Program-made: the position numbers and the translations under genes
In this document: piece by piece, positions 33,527-44,810 of the stretch
Numbering within the stretch: position 1 is the first letter of the stretch
Layout: every line of letters begins with the position of its first letter
The notes under the pieces: model-generated
What the model saw: only the letters and a program-made list of their open reading frames with translations
The model's database searches: none
Told to the model about the DNA's origin: nothing
Source of the DNA: Argyresthia goedartella
Lineage: Eukaryota > Arthropoda > Insecta > Lepidoptera > Argyresthiidae
Direction of reading: 5' to 3'
DNA length: 64,000 nt
Assembly: GCA_949825045.1 (NCBI GenBank)
Contig: OX463813.1
Coordinates: 28,068,001 to 28,132,000 of the forward strand

Positions 33527-34583
33527 ATGATCGGCCGGCTTAGGAAAACCGTTAGTCGGGTAGCACGAGACGTTTCACTTTCGCATACAAGTGAAATGGC
33601 GTCAGGGCAGGTGACGCAATTGTTATCTGAAATAGTGAATAGATTAGACAGTTTGGAAAGGGGTTCTAGCGCAAGCAATGCTAGTAGGACTTCGGACAGA
33701 CAGACTGACAGACAGGAACTAGAGACGTTTGAACAATCGGTAGAAAAACGTCAATCATGCATTGTGAAAATGACACAGAAGTTGCCAACATTCGATGGGC
33801 GGAGTTCGGAAAATCCGATGATTTTCTTAAGAGATTTAAAGGCTTATATTAAAGTCTCGGGAGATAGTTCTAGGGCTTTGATATGGGCAACGGATAGTTT
33901 GGTAGGAATTGCAAAAGTTCGAATGAGCATATACAGATACTCATGGCGAACCTATTCGGATTTTGAAAAAAATTTCAGAGAGGTATTCTGGGGTGATAAT
34001 GAACAGGAATTAATTAAGCAAAGATTCTAACTGCGAAGTTTGATTCTAAGAAAGGTCAAAGTATGGAATAATTCTTTGCCTCTCAATTGAATAGCATATA
34101 TGAGCTTACGATACCGTTTACTGATACGGAGAAAATCAACACGATTTTCAGACAGTTGCCGCGTGATATTCAGGTAGCGTTTTTTGCTAGAAAGGAACCT
34201 ATGACTATACGGGATGCGGTCGAGTTCCTTCGGCATTTAGAACGGAATGTCGATGGGGGATTAAGTGCGTTGCATGGTTCGGATACAATGGATACGAATA
34301 ATGTAAGGCGGAATAGCTACATGCGTGGGCAATATCGAGCTATGCGGGTAAATACGTTACGTTATAACGCGGTGAGTCGTAGGAATAATTATAACGCGGG
34401 AACGAGGGGCGAAACGAATTTGGGACGCGCGGTCGCGGTTATTTTCGCGGTAGAGGTAGACAACCTCAGGCTAGTTTCAAGGCAATAGAGTTCCAAAGGG
34501 GCAATGATGGTTCAGATAATACAGAGGCAGGGCAAAGTTCAAGTGACAGGAATAATGCGATAAATCAGAATTCAAAAAACTAG
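33527..34583 (+). pseudogene. gag: gag of full unit F4, broken
   Basis: Same translation as F3 gag (Ile2, YRYSW) and same lesions. Confidence 0.75.
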
Positions 34584-35416
34584 TGGACTCGCGCGGGTCG
34601 TTCGCGCTCAGATATTTATTACGGTTCGGGTGGACAGCCGATCGAATTGGGAAAAAGCATAGACTGTATGATTTGTGTAATTTGGATTCGAACGTGGGTG
34701 TGAATGAATTTATTCAATTATTAGCGCATAAAGCACATGGATATGCCGTGTGTTTAGATGAAAAATCTAGATCGAATTGTAGAGATCGAAATGACAGACG
34801 TTTACATACGATATTCAGAGACGACGATTCGACTGAGTGTGGGCGCGATTTATGTAGTACATTGACATTACCTGAGATAGATGTGCGTATTGGGAATATT
34901 GTTGTAAGGAGTTTGATTGATTCGGGGAGCGAAATCAGTGTAATAAGTCGGAGAGTGTACGAAGAAGTGTGCAGACAATTGGGAAAACCGACGGAAATAC
35001 CGATTCCAAGTTTGAGAATCACAGGTGCATTTGGAGTCAGTAAGGAAAAGGTTGATAAATTAGTAACGTTACCATTAACAATAGGTGAATGCGTTATCGA
35101 TACTCCAATGCTAGTATTAACAAGGGTGCCTAAAGATTTAATTTTGGGGTTTGATTTTATACAACAGACGCGAGCCAGTTTAATGTGTGAGGGTAATAAG
35201 AGGCTAATTATACGAAGCGCCGGGCGGATGTGTGAAATACCATTAGGTACTAGCCCTAATCAGGATTCTTGCTGTTGTACAATGGAAGTACAGAACCAAG
35301 ATACCAGTAGAAATGTGATAGAGGAATATGTGAATAATTCATCAATACCTGTTGAACACAAAACAAAGTTATTGCCGGTGTTAAATAAACATGCAGAGTT
35401 GTTTGCGATAGGGTAG
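34556..35416 (+). CDS. Protease region of F4
   Basis: Same translation and terminal break as in the other full units. Confidence 0.8.
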   Translation, partial: CDKSEFKKLVDSRGSFALRYLLRFGWTADRIGKKHRLYDLCNLDSNVGVNEFIQLLAHKAHGYAVCLDEKSRSNCRDRNDRRLHTIFRDDDSTECGRDLCSTLTLPEIDVRIGNIVVRSLIDSGSEISVISRRVYEEVCRQLGKPTEIPIPSLRITGAFGVSKEKVDKLVTLPLTIGECVIDTPMLVLTRVPKDLILGFDFIQQTRASLMCEGNKRLIIRSAGRMCEIPLGTSPNQDSCCCTMEVQNQDTSRNVIEEYVNNSSIPVEHKTKLLPVLNKHAELFAIG

Positions 35417-35448
35417 GTCGGACAAATAAATATATACATGAGATAAAA

Positions 35449-38043
35449 ATGAGAGATGAAACGCCTTTCGTAAAACGAAGCTATCCCATACCGTTCGCAT
35501 ATCGCGATAAAGTAACAAAACGATTGGAAGAAATGGAACGAATAGGTATTATTAGCAGGCAATCTACGGATTTCAGCAGTCCATTGACTTGTGCATTAAA
35601 GAAATCAGGAGAGGTCCGTATACTGCTAGATGCACGACAATTAAACACGGGAATGGTTGGGGAGGTTGAAACCACACCTTTAATGAGTGAGATATTGCAA
35701 TCCGGGCGCCGGATAAACTACATAGGGGTTATTGATATCAAAGATGCGTATTTTTATATACCATTATCAGACGAACCTAAACGATACACGGGTTTTGTAT
35801 ATCAAGGCAGAAGTTATGTTTACAACGTTTTACCTCAGGGGTTGAAAACCAGTGTGGGTTCATTTTCGAGGGCGATGGACTTAATTCTAGGGCCAGAGGT
35901 TAGGTCATATTGTTTAAATTTTGTTGACGATTTGGCAATTTTAACTGAGGGTGACTTCGAACAGCATTTGTCTCAAGTGGACACGGTTCTGAGTAAATTG
36001 AAAGACGCGGGCTTCACATGCAAACTAAAAAAATGCGAGTTTGCACAAAAAAAGGTCAAGTTATTGGGGCACATTTTGTCTACACAAGGTTTGCAAATGG
36101 ACCCGGACAAAATTGAAACACTTAAATTATATCCGTCACCCAGAACTGTCAGGCAATTGAGGGCGTTTTTGGGGTTCATAAATTACTTTCGGAGGTTTAT
36201 AAAAAATTTTGGAATGTTAACACAGCCCTTGTACAATTTATTACGGTCTGGAGTCAAGTTCGTTTGGAGTGCGCAGATGCAAAGTGCTTTTGACGAGATA
36301 AAAAAACAATTCTCAGAAAGTATAATTTTGAGTCAGCCATTGGCGGGAAAAACATATTATGTTCAATGTGACGCCAGCGCTATAGGAATTGGGGGCTATG
36401 TTTATCAATTAGATGATTCGGGCCAGGAACGAATTATAGGGTTCTGTACGCAGGCATTTAAGGGGGCCCAGACTAGATGGGCTATCAGTGAACAGGAAAT
36501 GTATGCAGTTATATACACTCTAAAGCGATTTGAGATATATTTGCGGGGAGAAAAAGTTATTATTAGAACTGATCATAAAAGTTTGACGTTCATTAAGTCG
36601 TGGACTTTATTGGGGGCACGCGTAACTAGGTGGGTTATGTTTTTAGAACAATTCGATTACGACATAGAATTTGTGCGAGGGACTGATAATCAAATTGCCG
36701 ACACGCTAAGCAGGCAAATAGCGGGACCTGGAGGTATGATTGACAGTACAAATGTTCAGCCGGGGATATTCTGGTTTCAGGCATCGAATGCCGCAAGTGT
36801 TGTTTCGAGTTTACGGGACATTGCGAGATTACAAAGCGAAGATGAGCGGTTGAATCGAATTAGCGGTTGTATCAGACGTAGTGTCGTAGATACGGGGACA
36901 AGAGGTTTTGATAATTACAAGCTAGTGGGTGATACGTTATATTTTCACGTGCCGAAGCGGAACGTACAGTTGCTGGTAATTCCGAAATCACTACAGGAGG
37001 AACTAATTTTACACATACATGAAGAAATAGGTCACTACGGCAGATATAAAATATTAGCACTGATGAAGGACAGATATTGTTTTCTTCATATGAGTAGGGT
37101 GATTGGCACGGTGATAAGAAGTTGTGACATATGTCAAGGGGTCAAACCAAGTACTGACAATACCGTTGGTCCTTGTACACCGTTGTTGGTGGAAAAGTTG
37201 GGTGAGAAAGTTTTCTCGGACCTTTATGGGCCATTGCCCGTAGGTCAATTCGGATATCAATATATATATGTGATTCAAGACGTGTACAGTAAAGTAATAA
37301 AATTATATCCAATGCGAAAAGCGACAGGTAGGAGCGTGCTCGCTTGTACAAAGAGATTTCATAGGGAAATACCTATCGAAACTATAATTACGGACTCAGG
37401 ACCACAGTTCATATCGAAAGTATGGGAATTTGGACTCAAACCGCTGGGGATTCGGGTCACTCATACGTCGGTGTATTGTCCAAATTCTAATAGCGTAGAA
37501 AGAGTGAATCGCGAGCTAGGTCGACTGATTAGAACTTATTGCGGCGGAAGTAATCGTAGTTGGGTCGACGTGTTACCGGACATTCAAAATTGCTATAATA
37601 ACATCGAACACACAAGCACAGGCTTTGCGCCTAATGAGTTAGCGTTTGGTAGGCGGGAACCGTTAACTATTGACAAGGAATTAGACGATGAATGGTTATT
37701 AGGCCATAGTGTGCGAGGTACGGAACAGGTGCGGAATGTAGCGATAGAAAACTCTAAAAGTTCTAGTGAACGACGTAAGCGACAGGCAGACAAATGGCGT
37801 AAGTTAGAAGTCTATCGTATAGGTGATTATGTGAAACTTAAGACTTTTGTGCGTTCAAATAAAGAACATAAAATCATGCGGAAATTTTCATTGTTGTATA
37901 AAGGGCCTTATGTCATTTCGGCAGTGGTATATCCTAACTGTTATACTTTAGTAGATCCGGTTTCAAATGAGATATTGGGTAACTTCAATACTATAAATAT
38001 AGCCAGGTATTATGTGAGGACGAATAAGGGTGTAGATAAATAA
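35449..38043 (+). CDS. pol: pol of F4 (RT, RNase H, integrase)
   Basis: 864 uninterrupted codons. Private Leu in CTPLLVEK where the others have Met; Pro in LKPLG; Gly in VRGTEQ. Catalytic residues as in F1. Confidence 0.92.
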   Translation: MRDETPFVKRSYPIPFAYRDKVTKRLEEMERIGIISRQSTDFSSPLTCALKKSGEVRILLDARQLNTGMVGEVETTPLMSEILQSGRRINYIGVIDIKDAYFYIPLSDEPKRYTGFVYQGRSYVYNVLPQGLKTSVGSFSRAMDLILGPEVRSYCLNFVDDLAILTEGDFEQHLSQVDTVLSKLKDAGFTCKLKKCEFAQKKVKLLGHILSTQGLQMDPDKIETLKLYPSPRTVRQLRAFLGFINYFRRFIKNFGMLTQPLYNLLRSGVKFVWSAQMQSAFDEIKKQFSESIILSQPLAGKTYYVQCDASAIGIGGYVYQLDDSGQERIIGFCTQAFKGAQTRWAISEQEMYAVIYTLKRFEIYLRGEKVIIRTDHKSLTFIKSWTLLGARVTRWVMFLEQFDYDIEFVRGTDNQIADTLSRQIAGPGGMIDSTNVQPGIFWFQASNAASVVSSLRDIARLQSEDERLNRISGCIRRSVVDTGTRGFDNYKLVGDTLYFHVPKRNVQLLVIPKSLQEELILHIHEEIGHYGRYKILALMKDRYCFLHMSRVIGTVIRSCDICQGVKPSTDNTVGPCTPLLVEKLGEKVFSDLYGPLPVGQFGYQYIYVIQDVYSKVIKLYPMRKATGRSVLACTKRFHREIPIETIITDSGPQFISKVWEFGLKPLGIRVTHTSVYCPNSNSVERVNRELGRLIRTYCGGSNRSWVDVLPDIQNCYNNIEHTSTGFAPNELAFGRREPLTIDKELDDEWLLGHSVRGTEQVRNVAIENSKSSSERRKRQADKWRKLEVYRIGDYVKLKTFVRSNKEHKIMRKFSLLYKGPYVISAVVYPNCYTLVDPVSNEILGNFNTINIARYYVRTNKGVDK

Positions 38044-38437
38044 GATAGTGTATAAAAGTTATATAATTAAGCTGTAAGCTGTAAATTTGTGTAACTACTT
38101 TGTAGATTTAAGGATCTTGCATGGTTTGGAAACAAAAACAAAAAAAAAAAAAACAAAAAAAAAACAATTTGTATATATATAGTAATACGAATTAGGATAA
38201 ATTGCGGGTAAGCGAGGTTGTATAGTTAGATAGATAAATAAGATAAGACAGGAGAGAACTCTATCGAGTTGTGTAAATATTATATACATAATTGACAGAT
38301 TCATCGGTCTGTGTACATGATTTGAGATGTCCGTATATATAGAGTAGATATGGACAAAGCATGGGTGGCATAGTGGTAATGAGATCCTTGCGCCATGTTA
38401 ACTGAGATAAACAGTGTCTCAAGGTCTGGGAGGGGGC

Positions 38438-40667
38438 TGTAATGGTACACGAGAGTCGGTACATTTGATGCTTCATTCTGCGTGATAGAGGGCTAGCCCA
38501 ACGCCGCGCTGTTTTGAATACGAATCTGTTCAGATAATGTTTGGGGGTTTTGCGTAGCTCAGTGGCAAGTTAGCAAAAAAACAGAGCCGACGCTTGGGAT
38601 GGTTCCAGGAAGTTTACAGGTCAGGTTTTTTGTCGCATTCCTGCGAGATGTGTAGAAATCAGAGCCGAGTTGGCTGCGCGTTGAATAAATTGTGAATAAC
38701 TAAATAATGAAAGGTTATTATGGAACGATACGGAGAAAGCTGTTATGTTGATTGCAAATATACAATTGCGATTGAGGTATGATATGGAGAGTCTGACATC
38801 ACTAGTCTGAATATCATTCTAGTGGTCTTTGCTACGCGCGTCTAGCGGTCGGGAAATGCTTAATTAATCGCAACAAGCTTTTATTGGTCAGCGATCAACA
38901 GATTCTGTGTATCGGCAGTACCAAATGATTTGAGTGATAACCTACGGTTGATCATAGTGAATATGCGTACACACAGTTTGTAGAACGGCGGATCTGCATG
39001 GCATGGTTGAAAATAGACCCTGTGTAGTTAGTGATAAGAAGCTTCGCTTGGGCAGAGCGTGTTCGCAAAGGACGCTGGTTTTTTTTTCTTTCAGACATGT
39101 GGGGCGTATAAATACGAGAGCGTGGGAGGGGAGAGCATTCAGTCTCAGCGTCTAGCTACTGTGACAGTCGTCTTTCACGAGTTCTAAACAGTTTTGTCTG
39201 CCGTGTTACGCGTCAGAACTATACGAAATTGTGATTGCGAAGTTTCAGTGGGTTTTCGTGAGTGTCTGAAGCGCCGAGATATACCTCGGTTCCTAACCTT
39301 TATATCAACCAACCCCAAATACCAAAACTATCCTTGGGTCGTTAAAAAAAAACTTGTAAGTCAATTATCTGAGTCTGAGTCTGGGCTTGGAGCGACCCTA
39401 AATTCCTTTTTCCTTCACCATAGGGTTCCTGAATTGGCTCTTAGGATATTCGCGGGCTAATCCTCTCCTCATTCCTTTCGAGTAGCGAGTTTTGAAATTC
39501 CCACACACACAGTCATTAAACATTCAAGCACATTCAAATCAAACTCAACCATTTTCGAGTGGTGTCGATAATGGACGTGGTATAACACTAGGTTTTAGAC
39601 TAGGCTAGACAGGAGTTTAGTTGCGGCTAAACCTAGGTTGGCAGGGCATAGGGAGACTGTTTGATCGATGAGGTTCCGCGGATGGAAATAACAAATTCAG
39701 AACAAAGTTAAACCGGTGTCAACACAGATAACATATCCTGTTGATATTTGACATTTGAGTGTTGTCGGGGACGCGCGAAGAGATCAATTTACAGTCTAAA
39801 GTTCATTGTTTAGGACCGGGTAGGTGTTTTGCATTGCCTTGGGTCAGGTTGGATTCAAGTTGCATTTTTAAATTAAATGTAAATTTCGCTGGAGGTCTAA
39901 AGTGTAGGCTGAGTCGGTATATATGATTGGGCTCAGCCGAGCGCGTGCTGCGGCAGTGGAATTCATAGTTCAGTATTTATTGAACTATGCACTTCGCTAT
40001 GGTGTGGGTTAGATCTCCTAAAACAATAATGCTTACGTTTCGATAACATCCAGCTCAAATTGCGCAGAGTTGAAGGTTTCAAAACGTTACGGACCTTTTG
40101 AGGTAACCGCTGGTTCAGAACCCATTTCGGAAAATCAATTCGCAATTGTGTAAACCGGTCTTTTCGGATCATTATTGCCGTGAACCAAATATATAATTGG
40201 AACCACCACAAGCCGCTACTAGCGAGCACATGAAATATCATTGAGTACTCACGTCGTAAAACTACGACGGATATCTATACGATATCACAAACAATTATTA
40301 TAAACTGTGGTCGACCACTATAAAAAAAAAGAAGTTCCAATCGCCCATATATACAAAAACCAGATGGTGCCATCACCCATAAAATATAACAACGATCGTT
40401 CTGGCGCAATACACCGCTGACTGATGCGAATTACCGGCTCGCGGACATATATGCTTTCTCTGTCTTACTTGAAACTGTAACTTCCTGAACCAAACTTCGT
40501 TCGACTATGTACGCCTAACGAACTTCTCTACGAACGAGAAATTCAGACTTATCATTCTTAACTTACAAATCTTACAGCTGAATCGGGTCCTCTCATTTTG
40601 GGATAGATAGAATAGACGATCATAGCTACTGATAGCGGCGGCTCGACCTTAGCCGTGTGCCGTTACA
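38438..40667 (+). repeat. LTR7, complete right-end LTR, 2230 bp
   Basis: It begins TGTAATGG and ends CCGTTACA, immediately followed by unrelated GC-rich sequence, so this is a true element terminus. It shares rare bases with LTR1 (G at the 39165-39175 site, gtcgggg, gaagttcc, ccgttaca) and has private changes (ttcctgaattgg, gagcgcgtgc). It is the most diverged LTR and perhaps the oldest end of the array. Target duplication cannot be tested because the left end is lost. Confidence 0.92.
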
Positions 40668-42502
40668 GCGCGCGCGTTCGGTACGCACGCACACATAGCC
40701 TTCGGGAATGATGGAGACTGCTTCAGTCGGGGCCACGCCGTTGCCGTTATGTATGAAGAGAGCGAGCCGCCCGGCCCCAGAGCCACGCACGATATCTAAA
40801 GGAGCCGAATAGGCTTGTAACTAAGCAAGTTGCTAAACTGCACGTCAACCTAGTGCAGTTTAGCAACTAATATAAGTATAATATTTTATTATAATATTTT
40901 CCTTGTAAGTACAAGGAAATAGTTTAGGTATAGTATAGTGGTAGGTAATTATTAAAATATTCGATGAAGTGGGAAACTAGAAACACATGCCTAACGGTCT
41001 GTAATATTATTACTTTGTGTACACAATATTGTCTATTAAACTGTAACAGAAATACTTTGCATAGGTACCTACTTAAAAGCAAAATTAGTATTTTAGGTAT
41101 GCTAAGCCACAAACGTGACACAGCCCTGCGCATCGAGCGAAAGTAGGTAACGAACGCTCCTAAACGGCCTCTGATTTACTACTGCTCTATATGAATACTG
41201 TAATATTACTATGAACCCTTTACGGTAGAAGAGTTGTTTTCTATTTATACTTTTGTGACAATATAGCATGCCAAAATAAAGGGTTATATATACAAGCTTT
41301 CCATTAGAGATCTACATTCAAATTGAATAAATTTTACTAAGGTACTTCTGGTATGGCAATAAAACAAAACCACATTTGTATTTTAAGCAGCAGCCCTACT
41401 GAACAAATAATTTAATTAAAATTTCTCCTTTTTGGGGCCGTTTAAAAGGAGTCTATTTGACTTAATAACATTCTGAAACTAATTAAAAGGCGAATTTTAA
41501 TTAATTTAATGGCGCTCTGTAAATCTCGTTTCTGGGAAAACGATATTTATTGTTGTGTAAACTCTACGTTTAATTGTGACGCGATAGTGGCCAAACCGAC
41601 TGTTAGAAGAGTTCAAGTTGCCCTATAAGGGCCTCTGACACATCTTCACGACTGCTACTACCAAAGTATAGTGAATGTAGCCGGGACTTACAGTCATCCG
41701 AAACACGTAAGAGGAGGTTACTTTTTAATTTATGTTGCCAATGAGTGCAGAGGAAATAATCACTATCACTACTTTTTAATTGACAGCCCCAAACACCATA
41801 GGCATATATTGATATTGAAACGCGGACCAAATAAAAAAAGTAAGTTTAAGCTAAAGTTTTAAAAAAAAATGGTGTGAAAAAGTTTATGCAGAAGGCACTA
41901 AATGCATTCCGCCTTTGTTTGTTTACGATTTGGTTTGCTGATATTTATTTAAAAAAAAATAGTTATTCCACTAGTTAATTAGTGGAAATAAGAGTTTAAC
42001 TCCAGAAAGTATGGACGCAATAACATGAAACAAGGTCTGTTACCTACAAAAATCAGGTAAGAGCGAAAGTAATGTGTATTTGGTCTATTAACTTCTGATT
42101 ATAAATGTTATTGTTAATAATATGTGTATGTAAATAAATACTATTATTATTTATAACTTGTCTAGAATTATTCTTATCTTACCTTACTCATTTTCTCATT
42201 GTCCGTGATAAAAAGTAAAGTGTTCATCTCAGGAGTAACAACTAATTTAAACTCGTGTGATGTACTTCAAAGTACTTTGAATACCTCGCTCCTCTCTGGA
42301 TTCAAATACACTCTCGCCTTACAAGTAGTTGCTTACTCCCTTGGTAAAGTACAATACAAACGATACAATATACTATTCAGATTTAGGTATCGATATTCGA
42401 TCTTTGATTTTTGCTATGAAAATTTCGCCCTCTAAAGATAATATAGTGCGAGGAAAAATCTGGCACAATTATCGATTTCTAAAATGGCGGAAAAGAATAA
42501 TA
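40668..42502. other. Right flank of the array; no gene seen
   Basis: The first 130 bases are GC-rich (gcgcgcgcgttcgg onward) and similar in composition to the left Jockey flank, but I cannot link the two. The rest is AT-rich host-like sequence. Open frames here start at non-ATG codons or lack recognisable domains. Confidence 0.4.
40828..40868. repeat. Perfect 16-bp fold-back
   Basis: Arms 40828-40843 and 40853-40868 (agttgctaaactgcac and its reverse complement) are separated by 9 bases. A second small stem (tttccttgt / acaaggaaa) lies about 35 bases downstream. Confidence 0.8.
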
Positions 42503-42541
42503 AAAAGTTATATGGAATGAAGATCATTCCATATAACTTTT
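42503..42541. repeat. Perfect 18-bp fold-back with 3-base loop
   Basis: Arms 42503-42520 and 42524-42541 (aaaagttatatggaatga and its reverse complement). Confidence 0.85.
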
Positions 42542-43282
42542 CCATTCACCGTTAAATTGGTAACAACCAGTGTTGCTAGCTTTAAGCCATGTGCTTTGCA
42601 AAATTTAGGGTGCAAGTATTTTATCAGTAACTGAATTACCTACCGACCTACCCGAAATCATCAAGACATCAAAACTATGTATAGTAAAAGTTAAGCAGAT
42701 ATTTAAAAAGGCACCAAAAAGGGCCGATTATGGGATGGAGCATGTCAAAAGCGACGGAAAAATATTCCCTTGTAGTTTGATTTGGCAATTAGATACTTGC
42801 TATAATATTTTTTGAAAGTGGGGAATTATGATCTGAGTCTTGCAACCGGATAATGCTTTACCCCCTTTTTAGACAGTCATTCAGAAAAGCCAACTAAACT
42901 GAAAAATTTTTTTTTTTCGATACATACTTAGATGCGACAGGGCCACAATATCGGTACACCCTGGATTCGTGACATTGACTGTGATAAAGTGAACGTGTTG
43001 TAGCGTCAAATTTCCGATACCAAGTTGGTAGGCGTATACCACACTCGCACATGGCCGTGTTACGTAATACTATACCGCGTACAGTTGCTTTCAAATTAAG
43101 CGTACACTAGCGAATTGAGCAAATATATGAAACATAGTCATTTACATACATTACGTGATATTTGAAAAATTTCAAATTAAAATTTGTTATTTCTAGGGAT
43201 CTTTATAGGTACAAAAAATCATCTTACTCGTAGTACTCATATTACTATTCCCCACAGTTCAACTATTCAGTTATTGTAGGGG
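42542..43282. other. No gene recognised
   Basis: AT-rich with short frames only. A moderately GC segment around 42930-43090 is unrecognised. Confidence 0.3.
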
Positions 43283-43661
43283 ATTGTAAGGTTCGATATT
43301 TGTTTATGCGATTATATTGTATACGGGCCTCTTTAGAGTGGGTGTCACTTTGTAGTGCTCCTAACCACTAGACAATCACGGCCTAATTGATAATTATAAA
43401 TTATAAGACTTTACTGGTATTAACTTTTCTTTTTATTTGATTTCTAGTTACACTTTGTATAAAAGGGATCCACAACTGGCTCGATAGCCATTTCTCTAAT
43501 CCTCACTAAACAATTTAGCTCAGTCGCTGGCCGAAGCCTATGGTGAAGTGTGTCACATTGACTTCCCACATCACAAAATAAGTAACAGTGTCAAAGTGAC
43601 ACCCACTCTAAAGAGGCCCGTATACAATATAATCGCATAAACAAATATCGAACCTTACAAT
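43283..43661. mobile_element. MITE-like element with perfect 70-bp terminal inverted repeats
   Basis: Left arm 43283-43352 and right arm 43592-43661 are exact reverse complements over 70 bases, enclosing 239 bases without a coding frame. The outer end reads attgtaaggttcgatattt. Size and structure fit a non-autonomous DNA transposon or a fold-back element. No clear target-site duplication was found, so the superfamily is open. Confidence 0.75.
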
Positions 43662-43689
43662 ACTATCAGTCAAGCAACTATTCATTTTT

Positions 43690-43953
43690 AATACAATAAT
43701 ATTGCAACACCACCTCACACCATACGAACCTACTATGAAACGACGTAAAGATAGGATTTACAATGTCCCCTTCCCAAGATTAATTTTCACAAAACGCTTT
43801 AACCTTTATATTGGTCCCTTTTTGTATAACCTTCTTAACAAGATTGAATATATTTATCCGCTTCTGCCTCATGAATATAAACAAATAGTAAGTAATTACT
43901 TAAGTAACTTAACGTATGATGTCACTGAAAACCTTCTAAAACCCAATTCCTAA
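43690..43953 (+). pseudogene. Probable C-terminal fragment of a non-LTR retrotransposon
   Basis: The frame ending at the TAA at 43951-43953 contains DRIYNVPFPRLIFTKRF and a following LYNLLNK stretch. These resemble the conserved extreme C-termini of CR1/Jockey-type ORF2 proteins. It has no ATG near its left edge. A CA-rich tract (44030-44100) follows. The assignment rests on a weak motif. Confidence 0.35.
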
Positions 43954-44810
43954 TATTTATCATACAAGTAGGTAGGTCGAACGAAAACACAGACATATAC
44001 ACACGTTTTCCAAACACACCATACATCACACCCTCACACACACACTTACACAACTTCACAAACAAACACACGCACGCACACATCCATACCCACACACCAC
44101 TTTGTTATATATTATGTAATACATTTAGCTAATCCTAATTTATAGGTACTTGCCACCTTTAAATGTATGTTAACTTTGTTATGCTTACCTATAGGTACTT
44201 ACATTAGAGGCATGAGCCTGCTTTTCATACAGAATACAGGCTATGAAAATAGCCTAGCAATGAGAGCAGTAGCATTTGCAACTTTTGTGATTCAGAAACC
44301 TGTGTCGTAATCCTACTAGAACAAAATTTTGTACATTTTCTTTTGGAGATTAAATGATTTTTTATTTATTATTTTTAGTTATCAGTTACAAAACTTATGT
44401 TTCGGCCGAGCTGAATATTGAGCCAGTTTTTGGCCGAAACCGAAATCATGGCTGAAACCTCTTTTTTGGCCGAAACTTTGCTGAAACCGATGCCGAGCCT
44501 TCGGTAGGTCTCTAATCGTCACATATGTGTACTATAATAGTATGCATGCCGGTCCAGCTGATTCTGGTTCTTATAATACATATATTTTTATTAGCTAGTC
44601 GACTAATAATGTTTGTGATTGTACATTTGAAAATCGTCGCGCAAAAAGAACGCTGGATTCCATACAAAATGTATTGTCGCCTGCGTTCACTGTACGTGGC
44701 AGCAGCTGTACCATAGATTAGATAATAGTTAACAGACAAAAAAAAAGATAAAGTCATTACTGCGCTGACCGTACATAAAGCCACTAGAATGGTTTTTAGC
44801 AATAATCGCC
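43954..44810. other. CA-rich tract and decayed GGCCGAAAC repeats; upstream region of the peptide gene
   Basis: 44030-44100 is CA-rich. 44403-44505 holds several degenerate ggccgaaac/gctgaaacc units. Just before the peptide gene, GATAA motifs at 44721 and 44747 and an Initiator-like tcatta at 44754 could form a weak promoter with start near 44756; this is a guess from consensus. Confidence 0.35.

Larger units (their letters stand above)
1184..40667 (+). mobile_element. Head-to-tail array of a Gypsy-like LTR retrotransposon (S1-F1-S2-F2-F3-F4) with shared LTRs
   Basis: The same sequence recurs with spacings of 4295, 7339, 4295, 7338, 7338 and 7341 bases, measured at an LTR landmark (1248, 5543, 12882, 17177, 24515, 31853, 39194). 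Each period is one LTR plus one internal region, so neighbouring units share an LTR. Copies are nearly identical, differing at scattered bases and in A-tract length. Full units encode gag, protease, RT, RNase H and integrase; short units lack most of pol. No env-like frame exists: about 390 bases separate the pol stop from the next LTR. The left end is truncated inside an LTR; the right end stops exactly at an LTR terminus. Family known: Metaviridae/Gypsy by RT-RNase H-integrase order. The clade within it is not determined. Confidence 0.93.

Noticed and set aside
1184..40667. CRISPR or satellite interpretation of the regular repeats
   Set aside because: The repeat units are complete retrotransposon segments of 4.3 and 7.3 kb with coding domains and LTR ends, so neither label fits.
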